A stretch of DNA of 64,000 bases, taken from positions 124,001 through 188,000 of the forward strand of contig NZ_JAIQWW010000001.1 in the NCBI RefSeq assembly GCF_020164455.1. The letters are read 5' to 3'. The translations under genes were made by a program, and so were the position numbers. This document shows positions 27,016 through 36,239 of the stretch, piece after piece. Below the pieces are notes generated by a model. That model had not been told where the DNA came from. It searched no databases and worked only from the letters and a program-made list of their open reading frames with translations. Position 1 is the first letter of the stretch, and every line of letters begins with the position of its first letter. The DNA is from Phyllobacterium chamaecytisi. GTDB taxonomy: Bacteria; Pseudomonadota; Alphaproteobacteria; Rhizobiales; Rhizobiaceae.

Positions 27016-28437
27016 ATGACAGGTGATGTGGGTCTGACGGACATGCCCGCCTGCGACGTTGTCGATCTGCTAAATCGGGGTGAGGTGACGCCGCTCGACT
27101 GTCTCGATGCGCTTGAAGCGCGCACGGCGATTGTCGATGTTGCCGTCAACGCACTTCCCATCCTCTGCTTCGATCGGGCCAGCGATCAAGCCCGCCTGCT
27201 GATGCAACGGCCCCTCGGCAGCCGCGGCCGCCTGGCGGGTCTGCCGGTGCCAATAAAGGACCTGACGGACGTGGCTGGCGTGCGTACCACCTATGGTTCG
27301 ACCATCTTCGCTGACCACGTTCCAGAGAAATCCGACATTCTCGTCGAGACGATCGAGGCTGAAGGCGGCGTCATCTACGCAAAGTCAAACACGCCGGAGT
27401 TTGGTGCGGGCGCCAATACTTTCAACGACGTCTTCGGCGCGACGCTGAATCCCTGGAACACGAAGCTCTCGGCCGCGGGTTCGTCCGGCGGGGCAGCGGT
27501 GGCACTTGCCACCGGCATGGCTTGGGTCGCACAAGGATCCGACCTTGGAGGCAGCTTACGCAATCCCGCAAGTTTCTGCGGCGTGGTAGGCCTGCGCCCC
27601 AGCCCCGGCCGCGTTGCCAGCAATCCGGGAGCCAAGATCGATCGCCTGCTGAGTGTCAAGGGGCCGATGGGTCGTACTGTCGAGGACACGGCGCTTCTCC
27701 TAGACGCGATGACCGGCGAAAATCCTGCAGACCCTCTGTCGTTGCCGAGGACTGAAAGCTTTCTTGCTGCGGCGCGCTCCGGCTGGCGGCCCGCGCGTGT
27801 CGCTTTCTCCGCAGATCTCGGCATTACGCCGGTGGACCCGGAAGTGGCATCGATTTGTCGCGCGGCGGCCGCACGCTTTGGCGAGATTGGCACCTTTGTT
27901 GAAGAAGCGCATCCCGACCTCTCCGAAGCACATGATACGTTCCAGGTCATGCGGGGCCTGGCCTTCGCCGCCAGTTATGCGGGCCTTCTGGAAAGCCATG
28001 CGGATAAAATGAAACCCGAAGTCGTCTGGAACATCGAGAAGGGTCTCAGCTATTCCATGGCAGACCTTGTCCGGGCGGAAAACAATCGCGCCGTGATGTT
28101 CCGCAGGATGAATGCGTTTTTCGACACCTATGACCTGCTGCTTTGTCCGGCCACGATCGTCGCCGCCTATCCCGTGGGCGAGCGGTACGTGAAGGAATGT
28201 AACGGCTACACCTTCTCAAACTATGTCGAGTGGCTGGCGATAGCCTATGCGATCACGCTGACGACTTCGCCAGCGCTAAGTCTTCCTTGCGGGTTCACCT
28301 CCGATGGACGCCCCGTCGGGCTGCAGATCGTTGGCCGCGGACGGGCTGAGGGACGTGTGCTGGCTGCTGCGCGTGCGCTTGAGCTTGTTCTGGACCTCGG
28401 TCCGATCACGCCAATCGACCCACGCTCGCCTGGCTGA
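27016..28437 (+). CDS. Amidase signature enzyme
   Basis: A 473-residue cytoplasmic hydrolase of the amidase signature family. The Ser-cisSer-Lys triad is visible: Lys in LPVPIKDLTD, the cis-Ser in GSSGGAAVALATG and the nucleophile in GSDLGGSLRNPAS. The substrate cannot be predicted. GatA of the tRNA amidotransferase is unlikely without gatB/gatC neighbours. Spacing from the next, convergent gene is 7 bases. Confidence 0.9.
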   Translation: MTGDVGLTDMPACDVVDLLNRGEVTPLDCLDALEARTAIVDVAVNALPILCFDRASDQARLLMQRPLGSRGRLAGLPVPIKDLTDVAGVRTTYGSTIFADHVPEKSDILVETIEAEGGVIYAKSNTPEFGAGANTFNDVFGATLNPWNTKLSAAGSSGGAAVALATGMAWVAQGSDLGGSLRNPASFCGVVGLRPSPGRVASNPGAKIDRLLSVKGPMGRTVEDTALLLDAMTGENPADPLSLPRTESFLAAARSGWRPARVAFSADLGITPVDPEVASICRAAAARFGEIGTFVEEAHPDLSEAHDTFQVMRGLAFAASYAGLLESHADKMKPEVVWNIEKGLSYSMADLVRAENNRAVMFRRMNAFFDTYDLLLCPATIVAAYPVGERYVKECNGYTFSNYVEWLAIAYAITLTTSPALSLPCGFTSDGRPVGLQIVGRGRAEGRVLAAARALELVLDLGPITPIDPRSPG

Positions 28438-28444
28438 GCCGATC

Positions 28445-30562
28445 TCAGCTTGATCCCGAAACGCCGGTTTTTCCGACCAGCTTCAACGCATAGGCATAGA
28501 CATAGGCGACCTCTTCCAATCGCGAGAAGCGGCCCGAGGCACCGGCATGTCCGGCATCCATGTTGATGCGGAAGAGCACCGGGTTGCCGTCCGTCTTGAA
28601 GTCCCGCAGTTTTGCCACCCATTTCGCCGGTTCCCAATAGGTCACACGCGGATCGGTGAGGCCGGCGACGGCAAGGATCGGCGGATAATCCTGCGCGACG
28701 ATGTTGTCGTAGGGCGAATAGGAGGCCATGTAGGCGTAGTCGGTGGCCGAGGTGATGGGATTACCCCATTCAGTCCATTCCGGCGGGGTGAGCGGCAGCG
28801 TGTCGTCGAGCATGGTATTGATGACATCGACGAAGGGCACCTCGGCAATGATGCCGCCAAAATTGCCTGGCGCCATGTTGGCGATGGCACCCATCAGCAA
28901 GCCGCCCGCCGAACCACCCTGCGCGATGATGCGGTGATGGCTGGTGAACCCTTCCGCGACGAGGTGTTCGGACGCGGCGATGAAATCGGTGAAGGTGTTC
29001 TTCTTCTTCAGACGCTTGCCGTTTTCGTACCAGTCATAGCCTTTGTCCTTGCCGCCGCGAATGTGGGCGATGGCATAGATGAAGCCACGGTCGGCGAGGG
29101 ACAGGCAATTGGTGTTGAAGCTCGCCGGAATGGTGATGCCATAGGAGCCATAGCCGTAGAGCAGGCAAGGCGCCGAACCGTCGATCTTCGTGTCGCGATG
29201 ATAGACGATTGAAATGGGTACGATCTCGCCATCCGGTGCCGGGGCGAGCAGGCGGCGCGTGATGTAATCGTCCGGATTGTGCCCGGAGGGAACTTCCTGC
29301 GTTTTAAGAAGCGTGCGCTCGCGCGTGCGCATATTGTAATCATAGAGCTGGGTCGGCGTGGTCATGGACGAATAGGAGAAGCGGATGATCTCCGTGTCAT
29401 ATTCGGCGCTGCCCTGCAGACCAAGCGCATAGGCTTCTTCATCAAACGATATCGAATGTTGCTCGCCCGAATGGCGGTCGCGGATCATAATGCGGGGCAG
29501 GCCGTTCTCACGCTCGAGCCAGACGAGATGATTGCTGTAGGCCGAGTGGCCGAGGAGCAGGCGTCCCGTCTTATGGGGAACGATCTCGGTCCAGTTGGCC
29601 TTTTCCGGCGCATTCACCGGGGCGCTCATGATCTTGAAATCCTTGGCGCCATCGGCATTCGTGAGAATGTAGAAGACATCGCCGCCCTCGGTGAGGCTAT
29701 ATTCGACGCCGGTCTGCCGTTCGATGACGAGTTTCGGTTCGGCGGTATCGTCATTGGCCGGCAGCAGCCACATTTCTGACGTTTCGTGATCGTGGATATC
29801 GATGAAGACAAAATCGTTGAGTGTGCTGCCGCCGACGCCAAGGAAGAAACCCGGGTCTTTCTCCTCGTGGATCAGGCGGTCCTCGCTCTCGGGCTGGCCG
29901 AGCTTATGGTAGAACAGGCGGGACGGCCGGTGATTGGCATCGACGCGCGTATAATAAAAGCCATTCGACTGGGCGTTCCACACGCCGCCACCGGATGTAT
30001 CGCTGACCGTCTCGGTGGTGTCCTGCAGGGTTGCGAGGTCACGCACCTTCAGCGTGAAGAACTCTGAACCCTTGTCATCGAAGCCCCAGATCATCTTGCT
30101 GTGATCGGGAGAGTGATCCGCCGAGGCAAGCCGGAAATAGGCCTTGCCTTCACCTTCGAGATCGCCATCAAGCAGCATGGTCTCCGCGCCGCCATCGCGC
30201 GGCGTGCGGAAAAAGCGTGGCTGCTGGCCACCGGTCTTGTAGGAGGTTCCGTAGGCGTACGGCCCGTCTTTGGACGGAACCGACGAATCATCCTCCTTGA
30301 TCCGGCCCTTCATCTCGTCGAAGAGCCTCACCTGAAGATCCTTGGTGTCGGCCATCAGCGATGACTGGTAAGCGTTTTCCGCTTCGAGATGGATGCGAAT
30401 CGCCGGATCCAGCGTGGAAGGATCGCGAAAAACGTCCTGCCAGTTGTCAGCGCGCATCCAGGCATAATCGTCTGTGCGGGTGATGCCGTGGCGCGTATCG
30501 GATATGGGGTGCTTATCGGATTGCGGCGCAGGGATGCTCAAAAAACGGGACGGATTGGTCAT
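28445..30562 (-). CDS. ptrB: Prolyl oligopeptidase family protein, oligopeptidase B-like
   Basis: A 705-residue S9A peptidase. An N-terminal beta-propeller starts from DTRHGITRTDDYAWMRADNW. The C-terminal alpha/beta-hydrolase has the nucleophile in GGSAGGLLMG, Asp in GLTDPRVTYWEPAKW and His in MDAGHAGASGRF. Oligopeptidase B cleaves short peptides after basic residues in the cytoplasm. Start 30562 (MTNPSRFLSIPAP) is used because the frame upstream to 30655 runs straight into repeat copy 4 and codes for no conserved sequence. Confidence 0.9.
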   Translation of the reverse strand: MTNPSRFLSIPAPQSDKHPISDTRHGITRTDDYAWMRADNWQDVFRDPSTLDPAIRIHLEAENAYQSSLMADTKDLQVRLFDEMKGRIKEDDSSVPSKDGPYAYGTSYKTGGQQPRFFRTPRDGGAETMLLDGDLEGEGKAYFRLASADHSPDHSKMIWGFDDKGSEFFTLKVRDLATLQDTTETVSDTSGGGVWNAQSNGFYYTRVDANHRPSRLFYHKLGQPESEDRLIHEEKDPGFFLGVGGSTLNDFVFIDIHDHETSEMWLLPANDDTAEPKLVIERQTGVEYSLTEGGDVFYILTNADGAKDFKIMSAPVNAPEKANWTEIVPHKTGRLLLGHSAYSNHLVWLERENGLPRIMIRDRHSGEQHSISFDEEAYALGLQGSAEYDTEIIRFSYSSMTTPTQLYDYNMRTRERTLLKTQEVPSGHNPDDYITRRLLAPAPDGEIVPISIVYHRDTKIDGSAPCLLYGYGSYGITIPASFNTNCLSLADRGFIYAIAHIRGGKDKGYDWYENGKRLKKKNTFTDFIAASEHLVAEGFTSHHRIIAQGGSAGGLLMGAIANMAPGNFGGIIAEVPFVDVINTMLDDTLPLTPPEWTEWGNPITSATDYAYMASYSPYDNIVAQDYPPILAVAGLTDPRVTYWEPAKWVAKLRDFKTDGNPVLFRINMDAGHAGASGRFSRLEEVAYVYAYALKLVGKTGVSGSS

Positions 30563-30583
30563 GGAAAAACTTTCGACGATTGC

Positions 30584-30724
30584 GAGCCCGTTCGTAAACT
30601 CTACTCCAGTGGTCATCTGACGCGATTTTCTGTGCTTCCGGTGCTCACGTACCATAGTACGCTGCGCTCCGGTTCTCGAAAATCACGCCATATGCCTCAC
30701 CGCAGCGACTTTCCAAACGGGCTC
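30584..30724 (+). repeat. Long-hairpin intergenic repeat, copy 4
   Basis: Arms GAGCCCGTT ... and ... AAACGGGCTC pair at the ends; the core is CTTCCGGTGCTCACGTACCATAGTACGCTGCGC. Compared with copy 2 the arm carries a C:G pair where copy 2 has A:T. It lies 21 bases upstream of the oligopeptidase start, between two minus-strand genes. Confidence 0.87.
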
Positions 30725-30804
30725 TGAGCCGGCCGGCACAAATTGGGCCGCCCGGCAAACGATATGACTTGTTCAAAAGATGTGTAGGGAAAGTTATCGC
30801 CCCG

Positions 30805-31209
30805 TCAATCCTGATCAAAGACTAACGCGTTGCCATTCATGCAATAGCGTAGGCCGGTAGGGGGAGGGCCGTCCGGGAAAACATGGCCGAGATGGGCATC
30901 GCAATCCGCACATTTTATTTCGGTTCGCAGCATGCCATAGGAGCGATCCTCGATCGCATTGACCGCATCAGGCTCGATCGGGGCAGTGAAACTCGGCCAG
31001 CCTGTGCCGGATTCATATTTGGTTTCAGAGCGATAGAGCGGACGATCGCAGCAAACGCACTTGTACAATCCCTTGAGTTTACTATCGAAGTTCGGACTGG
31101 AAAAGGCGCGCTCCGTCCCATGATTTCTGGTGATTTGATATTGCTCCGGCGTGAGCTGTTCACGCCACTCGGCGTCCGTTTTAACGACCTTGAATGTCTT
31201 TGTGTTCAT
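30805..31209 (-). CDS. msrB: Peptide-methionine (R)-S-oxide reductase
   Basis: A 134-residue enzyme reducing the R epimer of methionine sulfoxide in proteins. Two CxxC zinc motifs ([20 protein letters not shown]) and the catalytic Cys in [10 protein letters not shown] are present; most relatives have RYCINS here. The substrate-pocket motif [12 protein letters not shown] is intact. Start 31209 has AAGGAACC upstream; the frame is open to 31230. The 395 bases upstream, towards mucR, are AT-rich and hold no convincing gene. Confidence 0.93.
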   Translation of the reverse strand: MNTKTFKVVKTDAEWREQLTPEQYQITRNHGTERAFSSPNFDSKLKGLYKCVCCDRPLYRSETKYESGTGWPSFTAPIEPDAVNAIEDRSYGMLRTEIKCADCDAHLGHVFPDGPPPTGLRYCMNGNALVFDQD

Positions 31210-31605
31210 CGTTGGTTCCTTTTTACGCAAATGTAGGGATGAACACTACACATCGCAATATCTGTTATTATAGAATGCTTCAAGTATTGCGCCGCATTCC
31301 TCATTTTTGCCATTTTTTGTCTTAGTGGTATGCCGCAAATCCTTTTGCATGCGCATTCTTGTTACTGCGTGGGCATTCAGGTTCCGGCTTTCTTGGGTCT
31401 ATCTCCTGCTGCTAACGGTTAATCTCTGTCCTGGGGATTATTTGAAATATTTCTTTCGTAGGCAAAGTATTGATTTGACATTTTCAACGAAATCCGGAAT
31501 AGATTGTTACCAATGGCGTAGGAGACTTCGCCTGTTATCGACTTTATATTGGTGATTTTAATCTACCTATCCAGATTTCAAATTAGACGAAGGAATTGGA
31601 CTTAG

Positions 31606-32043
31606 ATGACCACGTTCGACAATTCAAACACAACTGGTAGTGACGTGCTGCTGGAACTCACAGCGGAATTGGTTGCTGCTTATGTGAGCAACAACTCAGT
31701 GCCGGCCGGCGATCTGCCCGGTCTCATCTCTGATGTTCATGCAGCCCTTGGCCGGGTTGGCGGTGGTCTGGAAGCCGTAACTGCCATCCAGGAAAAACCC
31801 AAGCCAGCTATCAACCCGAAAAAGTCTGTCGCGGATGATTTTATTGTCTGCCTCGAAGACGGCAAAAAGTTCAAGTCGTTGAAGCGTCATCTGATGACGC
31901 ACTACAACCTGACCCCTGAACAGTATCGTGAGAAGTGGGACCTCGATCCTTCCTATCCGATGGTCGCTCCGAATTATGCAGCAGCCCGTTCGCGCCTGGC
32001 AAAGAATATGGGCCTGGGTCGCAAGCGCAAGAAGGCCGCTTAA
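31606..32043 (+). CDS. mucR: MucR/Ros-family zinc-finger regulator
   Basis: A 145-residue regulator. The N-terminal oligomerisation region is followed by the prokaryotic zinc finger [25 protein letters not shown] around residues 80-104. Zinc ligands are probably Cys, Asp, His and His as in other MucR proteins. The C-terminal end ([20 protein letters not shown]) is the family hallmark. MucR binds AT-rich sites and silences or tunes exopolysaccharide, motility and virulence genes, and is usually autoregulated. The AT-rich leader of about 200 bases fits that. A terminator hairpin follows. Confidence 0.95.
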   Translation: MTTFDNSNTTGSDVLLELTAELVAAYVSNNSVPAGDLPGLISDVHAALGRVGGGLEAVTAIQEKPKPAINPKKSVADDFIVCLEDGKKFKSLKRHLMTHYNLTPEQYREKWDLDPSYPMVAPNYAAARSRLAKNMGLGRKRKKAA

Positions 32044-32161
32044 AGAGCTTTGCCAACCCTGATGCACATCTGATGCGCGGGCTTTGTGCGTTTCCGATGC
32101 TTCCGCATCTTGGGTGCAAGCGCAAGAGACCGCCAAGCAGGTCTATGTAATAATGATGAAG

Positions 32162-32179
32162 CGGCGCCGAGAGGCGCCG
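32162..32179 (+). terminator. Terminator after mucR
   Basis: CGGCGCC and GGCGCCG form a 7-bp stem with a GAGA loop, followed by TTTCG. It lies about 120 bases after the mucR stop and before the convergent small gene. Confidence 0.65.
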
Positions 32180-32212
32180 TTTCGTGTTTGCGGGTATCAT
32201 CTCCGGTGACGA

Positions 32213-32515
32213 TCATTGACTGACTGCGTCTTCCTGCATCGATGACTTCAATGTATCGAGCGCCTGCTTCAATCCAATGTGGCGATTGAGATCGTAACTC
32301 CAGTGGCCTTTGACGCCTTTGAGGCGCTCACGCTCGATCAGGCGCTTCAGCCGCCTGCACATTTGAGACTTTGACTCATCATCCTGCGCGATCAAGCCAT
32401 CCAGATCGGCGTTGCAGAGTATCTGCAAAGCCAGGCGCTGCCGCGCCTCGCTGACATGCTTGTCCTTTGCCGCGATAAACGCGCTCCGTTGTTTGGTCCA
32501 ATCGATTGCCCACAT
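32213..32515 (-). CDS. Small conserved helical protein of unknown function
   Basis: A 100-residue soluble protein rich in charged helices (MCRRLKRLIERERLKGVKGH), starting MWAIDWTKQRSAFIAAKDKH. I do not recognise a family. It has no signal peptide or membrane segment. It faces mucR across a terminator and is divergent from the DnaA-domain-IV-like gene, with about 195 AT-rich bases between the two. Confidence 0.55.
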   Translation of the reverse strand: MWAIDWTKQRSAFIAAKDKHVSEARQRLALQILCNADLDGLIAQDDESKSQMCRRLKRLIERERLKGVKGHWSYDLNRHIGLKQALDTLKSSMQEDAVSQ

Positions 32516-32649
32516 GCGTCCATTCCTTGTTGAGGGATAGACGCAGTATGGCGAAACACTAGTAGTGTAGGATAAAACTCCTATAAAAGTTGATGAGAAA
32601 ACAAAAAATCTATTGGTAACAAGTAGTTAATAGGAGGGTTCGGGAAAAC

Positions 32650-32658
32650 TTATCCACG
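32650..32658 (+). promoter_or_regulatory. DnaA-box-like sequence
   Basis: TTATCCACG matches the DnaA box consensus TTATCCACA at eight of nine positions. It lies 53 bases upstream of a gene whose product resembles the DNA-binding domain IV of DnaA. A single box can occur by chance. Confidence 0.35.
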
Positions 32659-32711
32659 CTCTTGTTCGTTCCGATATAAGAAGATATTCCTATAGCCAAA
32701 GTGGAGTGAGA

Positions 32712-33167
32712 ATGTCTTCGAGTTTGCCCTGTCTGATCCGCTCTGGAGTCGAAGCCCGGGCCGTCACCGATACGCTGAAGGCGAGACGATGCCGTTTCAG
32801 GCGGCCCGTGTTGGCGGTCATAGACGAGGAAGCGCCGGTCGATGAGCGTCTTTTTCAGCTATGCGACGGAGTCCTCGATATCCTGTCGGCTTTTTTCAAT
32901 GTGAGCGGCCGGGATCTGCGTTCGCATTCGCGCTGCGAACGTTCAGTGGCAAGGGTGCGACAGGTCGGCATGTATGTGGCGCATGTCACACTGGCGTTGA
33001 CCATGAGCGAGGTGGGGCGCGCCTTCGGCCGCGACCGCAGCACGGTCAATCACGCCTGCCATCTGGTCGAGGACATGCGCGAGGATCTGCAATTCGACCG
33101 GATCATCCAGACGATCGAAAATATCATTCGGGTAGCCTACGTTGAAAGCGGGAGACTGCGCGCATGA
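32712..33167 (+). CDS. DnaA domain IV-like helix-turn-helix protein
   Basis: A protein of about 151 residues. Residues 60-145 resemble the DNA-binding domain IV of DnaA. FFNVSGRDLRSHSR is followed by ARVRQVGMYVAHVTLALTMS and the signature-like GRDRSTVNHACHLVEDMRED, which corresponds to the 'GRDHTTVxHA' helix. The ATPase domain of DnaA is absent. It could bind DnaA boxes as a competitor or regulator; that is inference. ATG at 32712 has GGAG five bases upstream; GTG at 32706 is an alternative. It overlaps the following DUF6456 gene by 4 bases. Confidence 0.82.
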   Translation: MSSSLPCLIRSGVEARAVTDTLKARRCRFRRPVLAVIDEEAPVDERLFQLCDGVLDILSAFFNVSGRDLRSHSRCERSVARVRQVGMYVAHVTLALTMSEVGRAFGRDRSTVNHACHLVEDMREDLQFDRIIQTIENIIRVAYVESGRLRA

Positions 33168-33958
33168 TCGAGCCAGCCAATAAGGAGATTGCTCGGCTGC
33201 TGCGTTTTGTCGCCAAAGGTGCAGCCGAAATTGTTGAGACGCAAAGTTCTGACAAGCTGGTGCTGGAAAGCGGCGCCTATGGCACGATTTCCGCGACGCG
33301 AAACGTTGTGGAGTTCACGCTGAGCCAAGGTCTTTCGGTTTTGCGCAAAGGCAAGGTTTCGATCAGCGATACGGGACGCACCTGGCTTCGCCGTCTCGAA
33401 TGCACGAACGACCCTTACGCCGGGCAGCATCGGAGCGAAGCAATCATTGCCATTGCCGATGAGAGCGGGTCAATGCGGGTGCGCAGCAATGACGCGGAGT
33501 CGCCGCTGGCGATGCTGCGCAATCGCAGGGATGCAAAGGGTCTGCCGCTGATCAACGATGAGGCGTTCAAGGCGGGCGAGCGGCTGCGATCCGATTTTAC
33601 ACTCGGCAATCTGATGCCCTCGATCGGCGTCAACTGGGATGTTACCGGGTCCGGTTCACGCGCCAATGGTGTGCTCGAGATCACCGATGCGGCACTCGCG
33701 GCGCGCCAGCGTGTCGAGCGGGCATTGGAGGCTGTTGGACCGGAACTGTCCGGCGTGCTGATCGACGTCTGCTGCTTTTTGAAAGGGCTGGAGACTGTTG
33801 AACGCGAACGGCAATGGCCGGTGCGTTCGGCAAAATTGATCCTGAAGACTGCGCTGGCGGTACTCGATCGCCACTATCACCCGCCGGCGCTTGCACGAAG
33901 AAACCGTCGGATTATTCACTGGGGCACAGAGGATTACCGGCCCGAGATTCGAAATTAA
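33164..33958 (+). CDS. DUF6456 domain protein
   Basis: A 264-residue protein typical of Rhizobiales. The C-terminal part (AGERLRSDFTLGNLMPSIGVNWD ... VCCFLKGLETVERERQWPVRSAKLILKTALAVLDRHY) is the DUF6456 hallmark. It has no enzymatic motif I can see, and the tail resembles a winged-helix DNA-binding region. It is translationally coupled to the DnaA-domain-IV-like gene (ATGA overlap), an arrangement that suggests a shared DNA-related role. It ends four bases inside the convergent sufE gene. Confidence 0.8.
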   Translation: MIEPANKEIARLLRFVAKGAAEIVETQSSDKLVLESGAYGTISATRNVVEFTLSQGLSVLRKGKVSISDTGRTWLRRLECTNDPYAGQHRSEAIIAIADESGSMRVRSNDAESPLAMLRNRRDAKGLPLINDEAFKAGERLRSDFTLGNLMPSIGVNWDVTGSGSRANGVLEITDAALAARQRVERALEAVGPELSGVLIDVCCFLKGLETVERERQWPVRSAKLILKTALAVLDRHYHPPALARRNRRIIHWGTEDYRPEIRN

Positions 33959-34395
33959 TGCTGGGTGACCTCGGCGGGGGCGAGTGCATTCTGGGCTTCG
34001 CCGCGGATGCGGCCGATCATGGCGCGCAGGCCATTGGATCGTTGCGGCGTCAGATGTTCATCGAGGCCGAGTTTCTTCAATATGGCTTCGGGGTTGATCG
34101 CCATGATCTCAGAAGCGCGCTTGCCCGAATATAGCACCATCATTATGGCGACGAGGCCGCGCACGATATGCGCGTCGGAGTCGCCGACGAACTCGATGAC
34201 GGGATCGGTGTCACTGTTAAGCGTGCTCTTCAGCCACACCTGGCTGACGCAACCCCTGACCTTGTGAGCGGCATCCCGCGCCTCTTCCGGGTAAGGCTTG
34301 AGGTCGCGGCCGAGGTCGATGACATAGCGATAGCGATCTTCCCAGTCATCGAGAAAGTCAAAATCAGCAAAAATATCGTCAATTGTCTGTGCCAT
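33955..34395 (-). CDS. sufE: SufE-family sulfur acceptor
   Basis: A 146-residue protein. The active-site Cys is in HKVRGCVSQVWLK near residue 49. It also contains VRGLVAIMMVLYSGK and the C-terminal LTPQRSNGLRAMIGRIR, all conserved in SufE. SufE takes persulfide from the cysteine desulfurase SufS for Fe-S cluster assembly. The rest of the suf operon is not in this window, so it is a separate copy or locus. The end overlaps the converging DUF6456 gene. Confidence 0.93.
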   Translation of the reverse strand: MAQTIDDIFADFDFLDDWEDRYRYVIDLGRDLKPYPEEARDAAHKVRGCVSQVWLKSTLNSDTDPVIEFVGDSDAHIVRGLVAIMMVLYSGKRASEIMAINPEAILKKLGLDEHLTPQRSNGLRAMIGRIRGEAQNALAPAEVTQH

Positions 34396-34450
34396 GCATC
34401 ACATATAGTGATTTGAAGGGCCAACGTCACCGCCTGAATCGAAAAAGCTC

Positions 34451-34909
34451 TCACTGCCGGGAGACGGTCCCGGTCTGGGTCTTGTCGTCGATCTCGTTGG
34501 CCTGCTCACGTTGGCGAGTGGCGGCATCGAGAATTTCGCGCAAGGCCATTTCACGCAGTTTCGCCTTTATGGCGTCTCCCCCGCCGGATTCCGTGTCGGC
34601 GTTTTGCGCGCCGGGTTTCTTCGAATTCTCGCCCATGCGTGCATCCAGATACTCATAGCCGACCTTCGCGACCTCGCCTGCGCGGACGCCGGCATTGGAA
34701 AGTGCGGCCTTGCCCGTTTCGCACGCCTGTGGCTTGCGGGTGCAGAAATCGCTGAGATCGCTGATCGTTTCCTGCGCTGCCAGAAGAGCCTCGATCGGGC
34801 CGGGCTGGCCCGCGCCCTGAAGATTGTCCTTCGAGTTCACGGGAATGAACAAGGAGATCAACAACATCCAGAAGCAGAACTTGATCGCAAACCTGATCAG
34901 AAAGAACAT
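34451..34909 (-). CDS. DUF5330-type membrane-anchored protein
   Basis: A 152-residue protein. One N-terminal membrane helix (FAIKFCFWMLLISLFIPV) is followed by a soluble segment with two Cys (SDFCTRKPQACETG) and a charged coiled-coil-like end. It fits DUF5330, a Rhizobiales family of unknown role located upstream of sufE in several genomes as I recall. The C-terminal part probably faces the periplasm. Same strand as sufE, 55 bases apart. Confidence 0.65.
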   Translation of the reverse strand: MFFLIRFAIKFCFWMLLISLFIPVNSKDNLQGAGQPGPIEALLAAQETISDLSDFCTRKPQACETGKAALSNAGVRAGEVAKVGYEYLDARMGENSKKPGAQNADTESGGGDAIKAKLREMALREILDAATRQREQANEIDDKTQTGTVSRQ

Positions 34910-35078
34910 TTCAGCAGTCCTCTATAGCGTCGCTATTCAACCCTTCGTGGTGGACACTGACACAGATCCGGCAAAAACCCGTTGAGACGCATTTCTGCAT
35001 TTGAACGATCATAGAAACGAACGATTAATAACTGCTGAGGGTAGGCGGGGTTGAGGTCATCTGGCCCGAACAACGTTC

Positions 35079-36110
35079 CTAAACACTTTCCGGCGTATAT
35101 ATATGCATCGGCAGAATTCGGTGCGTGACGCCTGGTGCATCGGGGGCTGCCAAGGTGCGGGCGATCAGGATTTCGACAGTTTCCTTGGCGATTTCTTTGA
35201 TTGGATGGGAAAGGACCGCCTTGAGTGTGCCGCTGACGAGGCCAGCACCTGTCGCTTGCGTTAGATCGTGGCCGATAACCTGAGGGCGCTTGTCGGCCTC
35301 AAGCTCTTTCATTGCCGCCATCACTCCTCCGATACCACCTCCGGCGACATAGACGCCTTTGACGCTTTCGTGCCGCTTTACGAGGTCGAGGGTTGCCTCG
35401 AACGCGTACTGGTCGCTCTCGAATGTAGCGACGGGTTCGAGAAGATGAAGATGTGGGGCATTCTCGCGCAGGAAGGCTCGAAAGCCAATCTCACAGGCTT
35501 CCTGGCAGAGATAGCGGTGACTGCCCACGAAAATTGCCACCGTAGACGGGGCGGGGATCATGTTGGCAAGAAGCCAGCCTGCGGTTCGGCCGACCTTTCT
35601 GTTGTCGAGACCGACGTAACCGGAGCGCGATGGAGCAGTCAGATCCGAAATCATCGCAATGACCGGAACCTGTCTGGCCGCCAGCTCGTCAATGGCGGCC
35701 GTAACGCTCGGATGGTCGGCCGCGACGATGCCGACGCCGTCAGCGCCACGACCGACTCGTCTCAGCGTCTCGGCAACGGCTCCGGGCGTAAGATCGTCCA
35801 TGAACTCGACAATCGCTTTTCCACGGATCGAGGGGCTGCTTTCAACGGCCTCCCGGAGTGCAGTTCCCAGTAGTTCGTAAAAGGCCGTCGTCTTCTGCTG
35901 GAGAAGAAACGCAAAAGTCTTTTGGGGTGCGTCGGTCTTCAGCCGCTGGCGCAGCAGCGGCGTGGCGTAGAACCCGATCCGCTCGGCTGCTTCCAGCACG
36001 CGGCTTGCGGTTTCCTCCCGCACATCCGCACGGCCGTTCAACACCCTATCGACTGTAGAAAGGCCGACTCCGGCTTCCTTTGCGAGCGTGGTCATGTTGG
36101 GACGGCGCAT
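35079..36110 (-). CDS. LacI-family transcriptional regulator
   Basis: A 343-residue regulator. The LacI helix-turn-helix lies at residues 5-30 (MTTLAKEAGVGLSTVDRVLN). The hinge and a periplasmic-binding-protein-like sensor domain follow (GVGIVAADHPSVTAAIDELA; YVGLDNRKVGRTAGWLL). The sugar-type ligand is unknown. It is divergent from the desaturase/Rieske pair, with two TGAAA-N6/7-TTTCA palindromes between them. It therefore likely controls that pair and itself, perhaps in response to an inositol or rhizopine-like compound. Confidence 0.9.
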   Translation of the reverse strand: MRRPNMTTLAKEAGVGLSTVDRVLNGRADVREETASRVLEAAERIGFYATPLLRQRLKTDAPQKTFAFLLQQKTTAFYELLGTALREAVESSPSIRGKAIVEFMDDLTPGAVAETLRRVGRGADGVGIVAADHPSVTAAIDELAARQVPVIAMISDLTAPSRSGYVGLDNRKVGRTAGWLLANMIPAPSTVAIFVGSHRYLCQEACEIGFRAFLRENAPHLHLLEPVATFESDQYAFEATLDLVKRHESVKGVYVAGGGIGGVMAAMKELEADKRPQVIGHDLTQATGAGLVSGTLKAVLSHPIKEIAKETVEILIARTLAAPDAPGVTHRILPMHIYTPESV

Positions 36111-36120
36111 GTGACCTCAA

Positions 36121-36136
36121 TGAAAGAATTATTTCA
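36121..36136. promoter_or_regulatory. Candidate LacI-family operator 1
   Basis: TGAAAGAATTATTTCA is an inverted repeat (TGAAA-N6-TTTCA) 11 bases upstream of the regulator start codon. A similar site lies 44 bases further on, about four helical turns. Confidence 0.45.
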
Positions 36137-36164
36137 CGTCATTGTTGCTTAACCGGACAGTTTT

Positions 36165-36181
36165 TGAAAGGAAATATTTCA
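36165..36181. promoter_or_regulatory. Candidate LacI-family operator 2
   Basis: TGAAAGGAAATATTTCA is an inverted repeat (TGAAA-N7-TTTCA) about 60 bases upstream of the desaturase start. It shares half-sites with operator 1. The central CG common in LacI-family operators is absent, so another regulator is possible. Confidence 0.4.
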
Positions 36182-36239
36182 TTCCAATTGTCTGAGCGTG
36201 CCTGTCGACGTATTTTCCGGGTTCGTCAGGGAGGCCGAA

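Noticed and set aside
30563..30655. Longer start of the oligopeptidase
   Set aside because: The added 31 residues come from repeat copy 4 and its flank and have no counterpart in the S9 family.
31307..31555. 82-codon plus-strand frame upstream of mucR
   Set aside because: It lies in the AT-rich leader with no ribosome-binding site; the composition is unlike a real membrane protein and the region is better explained as the mucR promoter.
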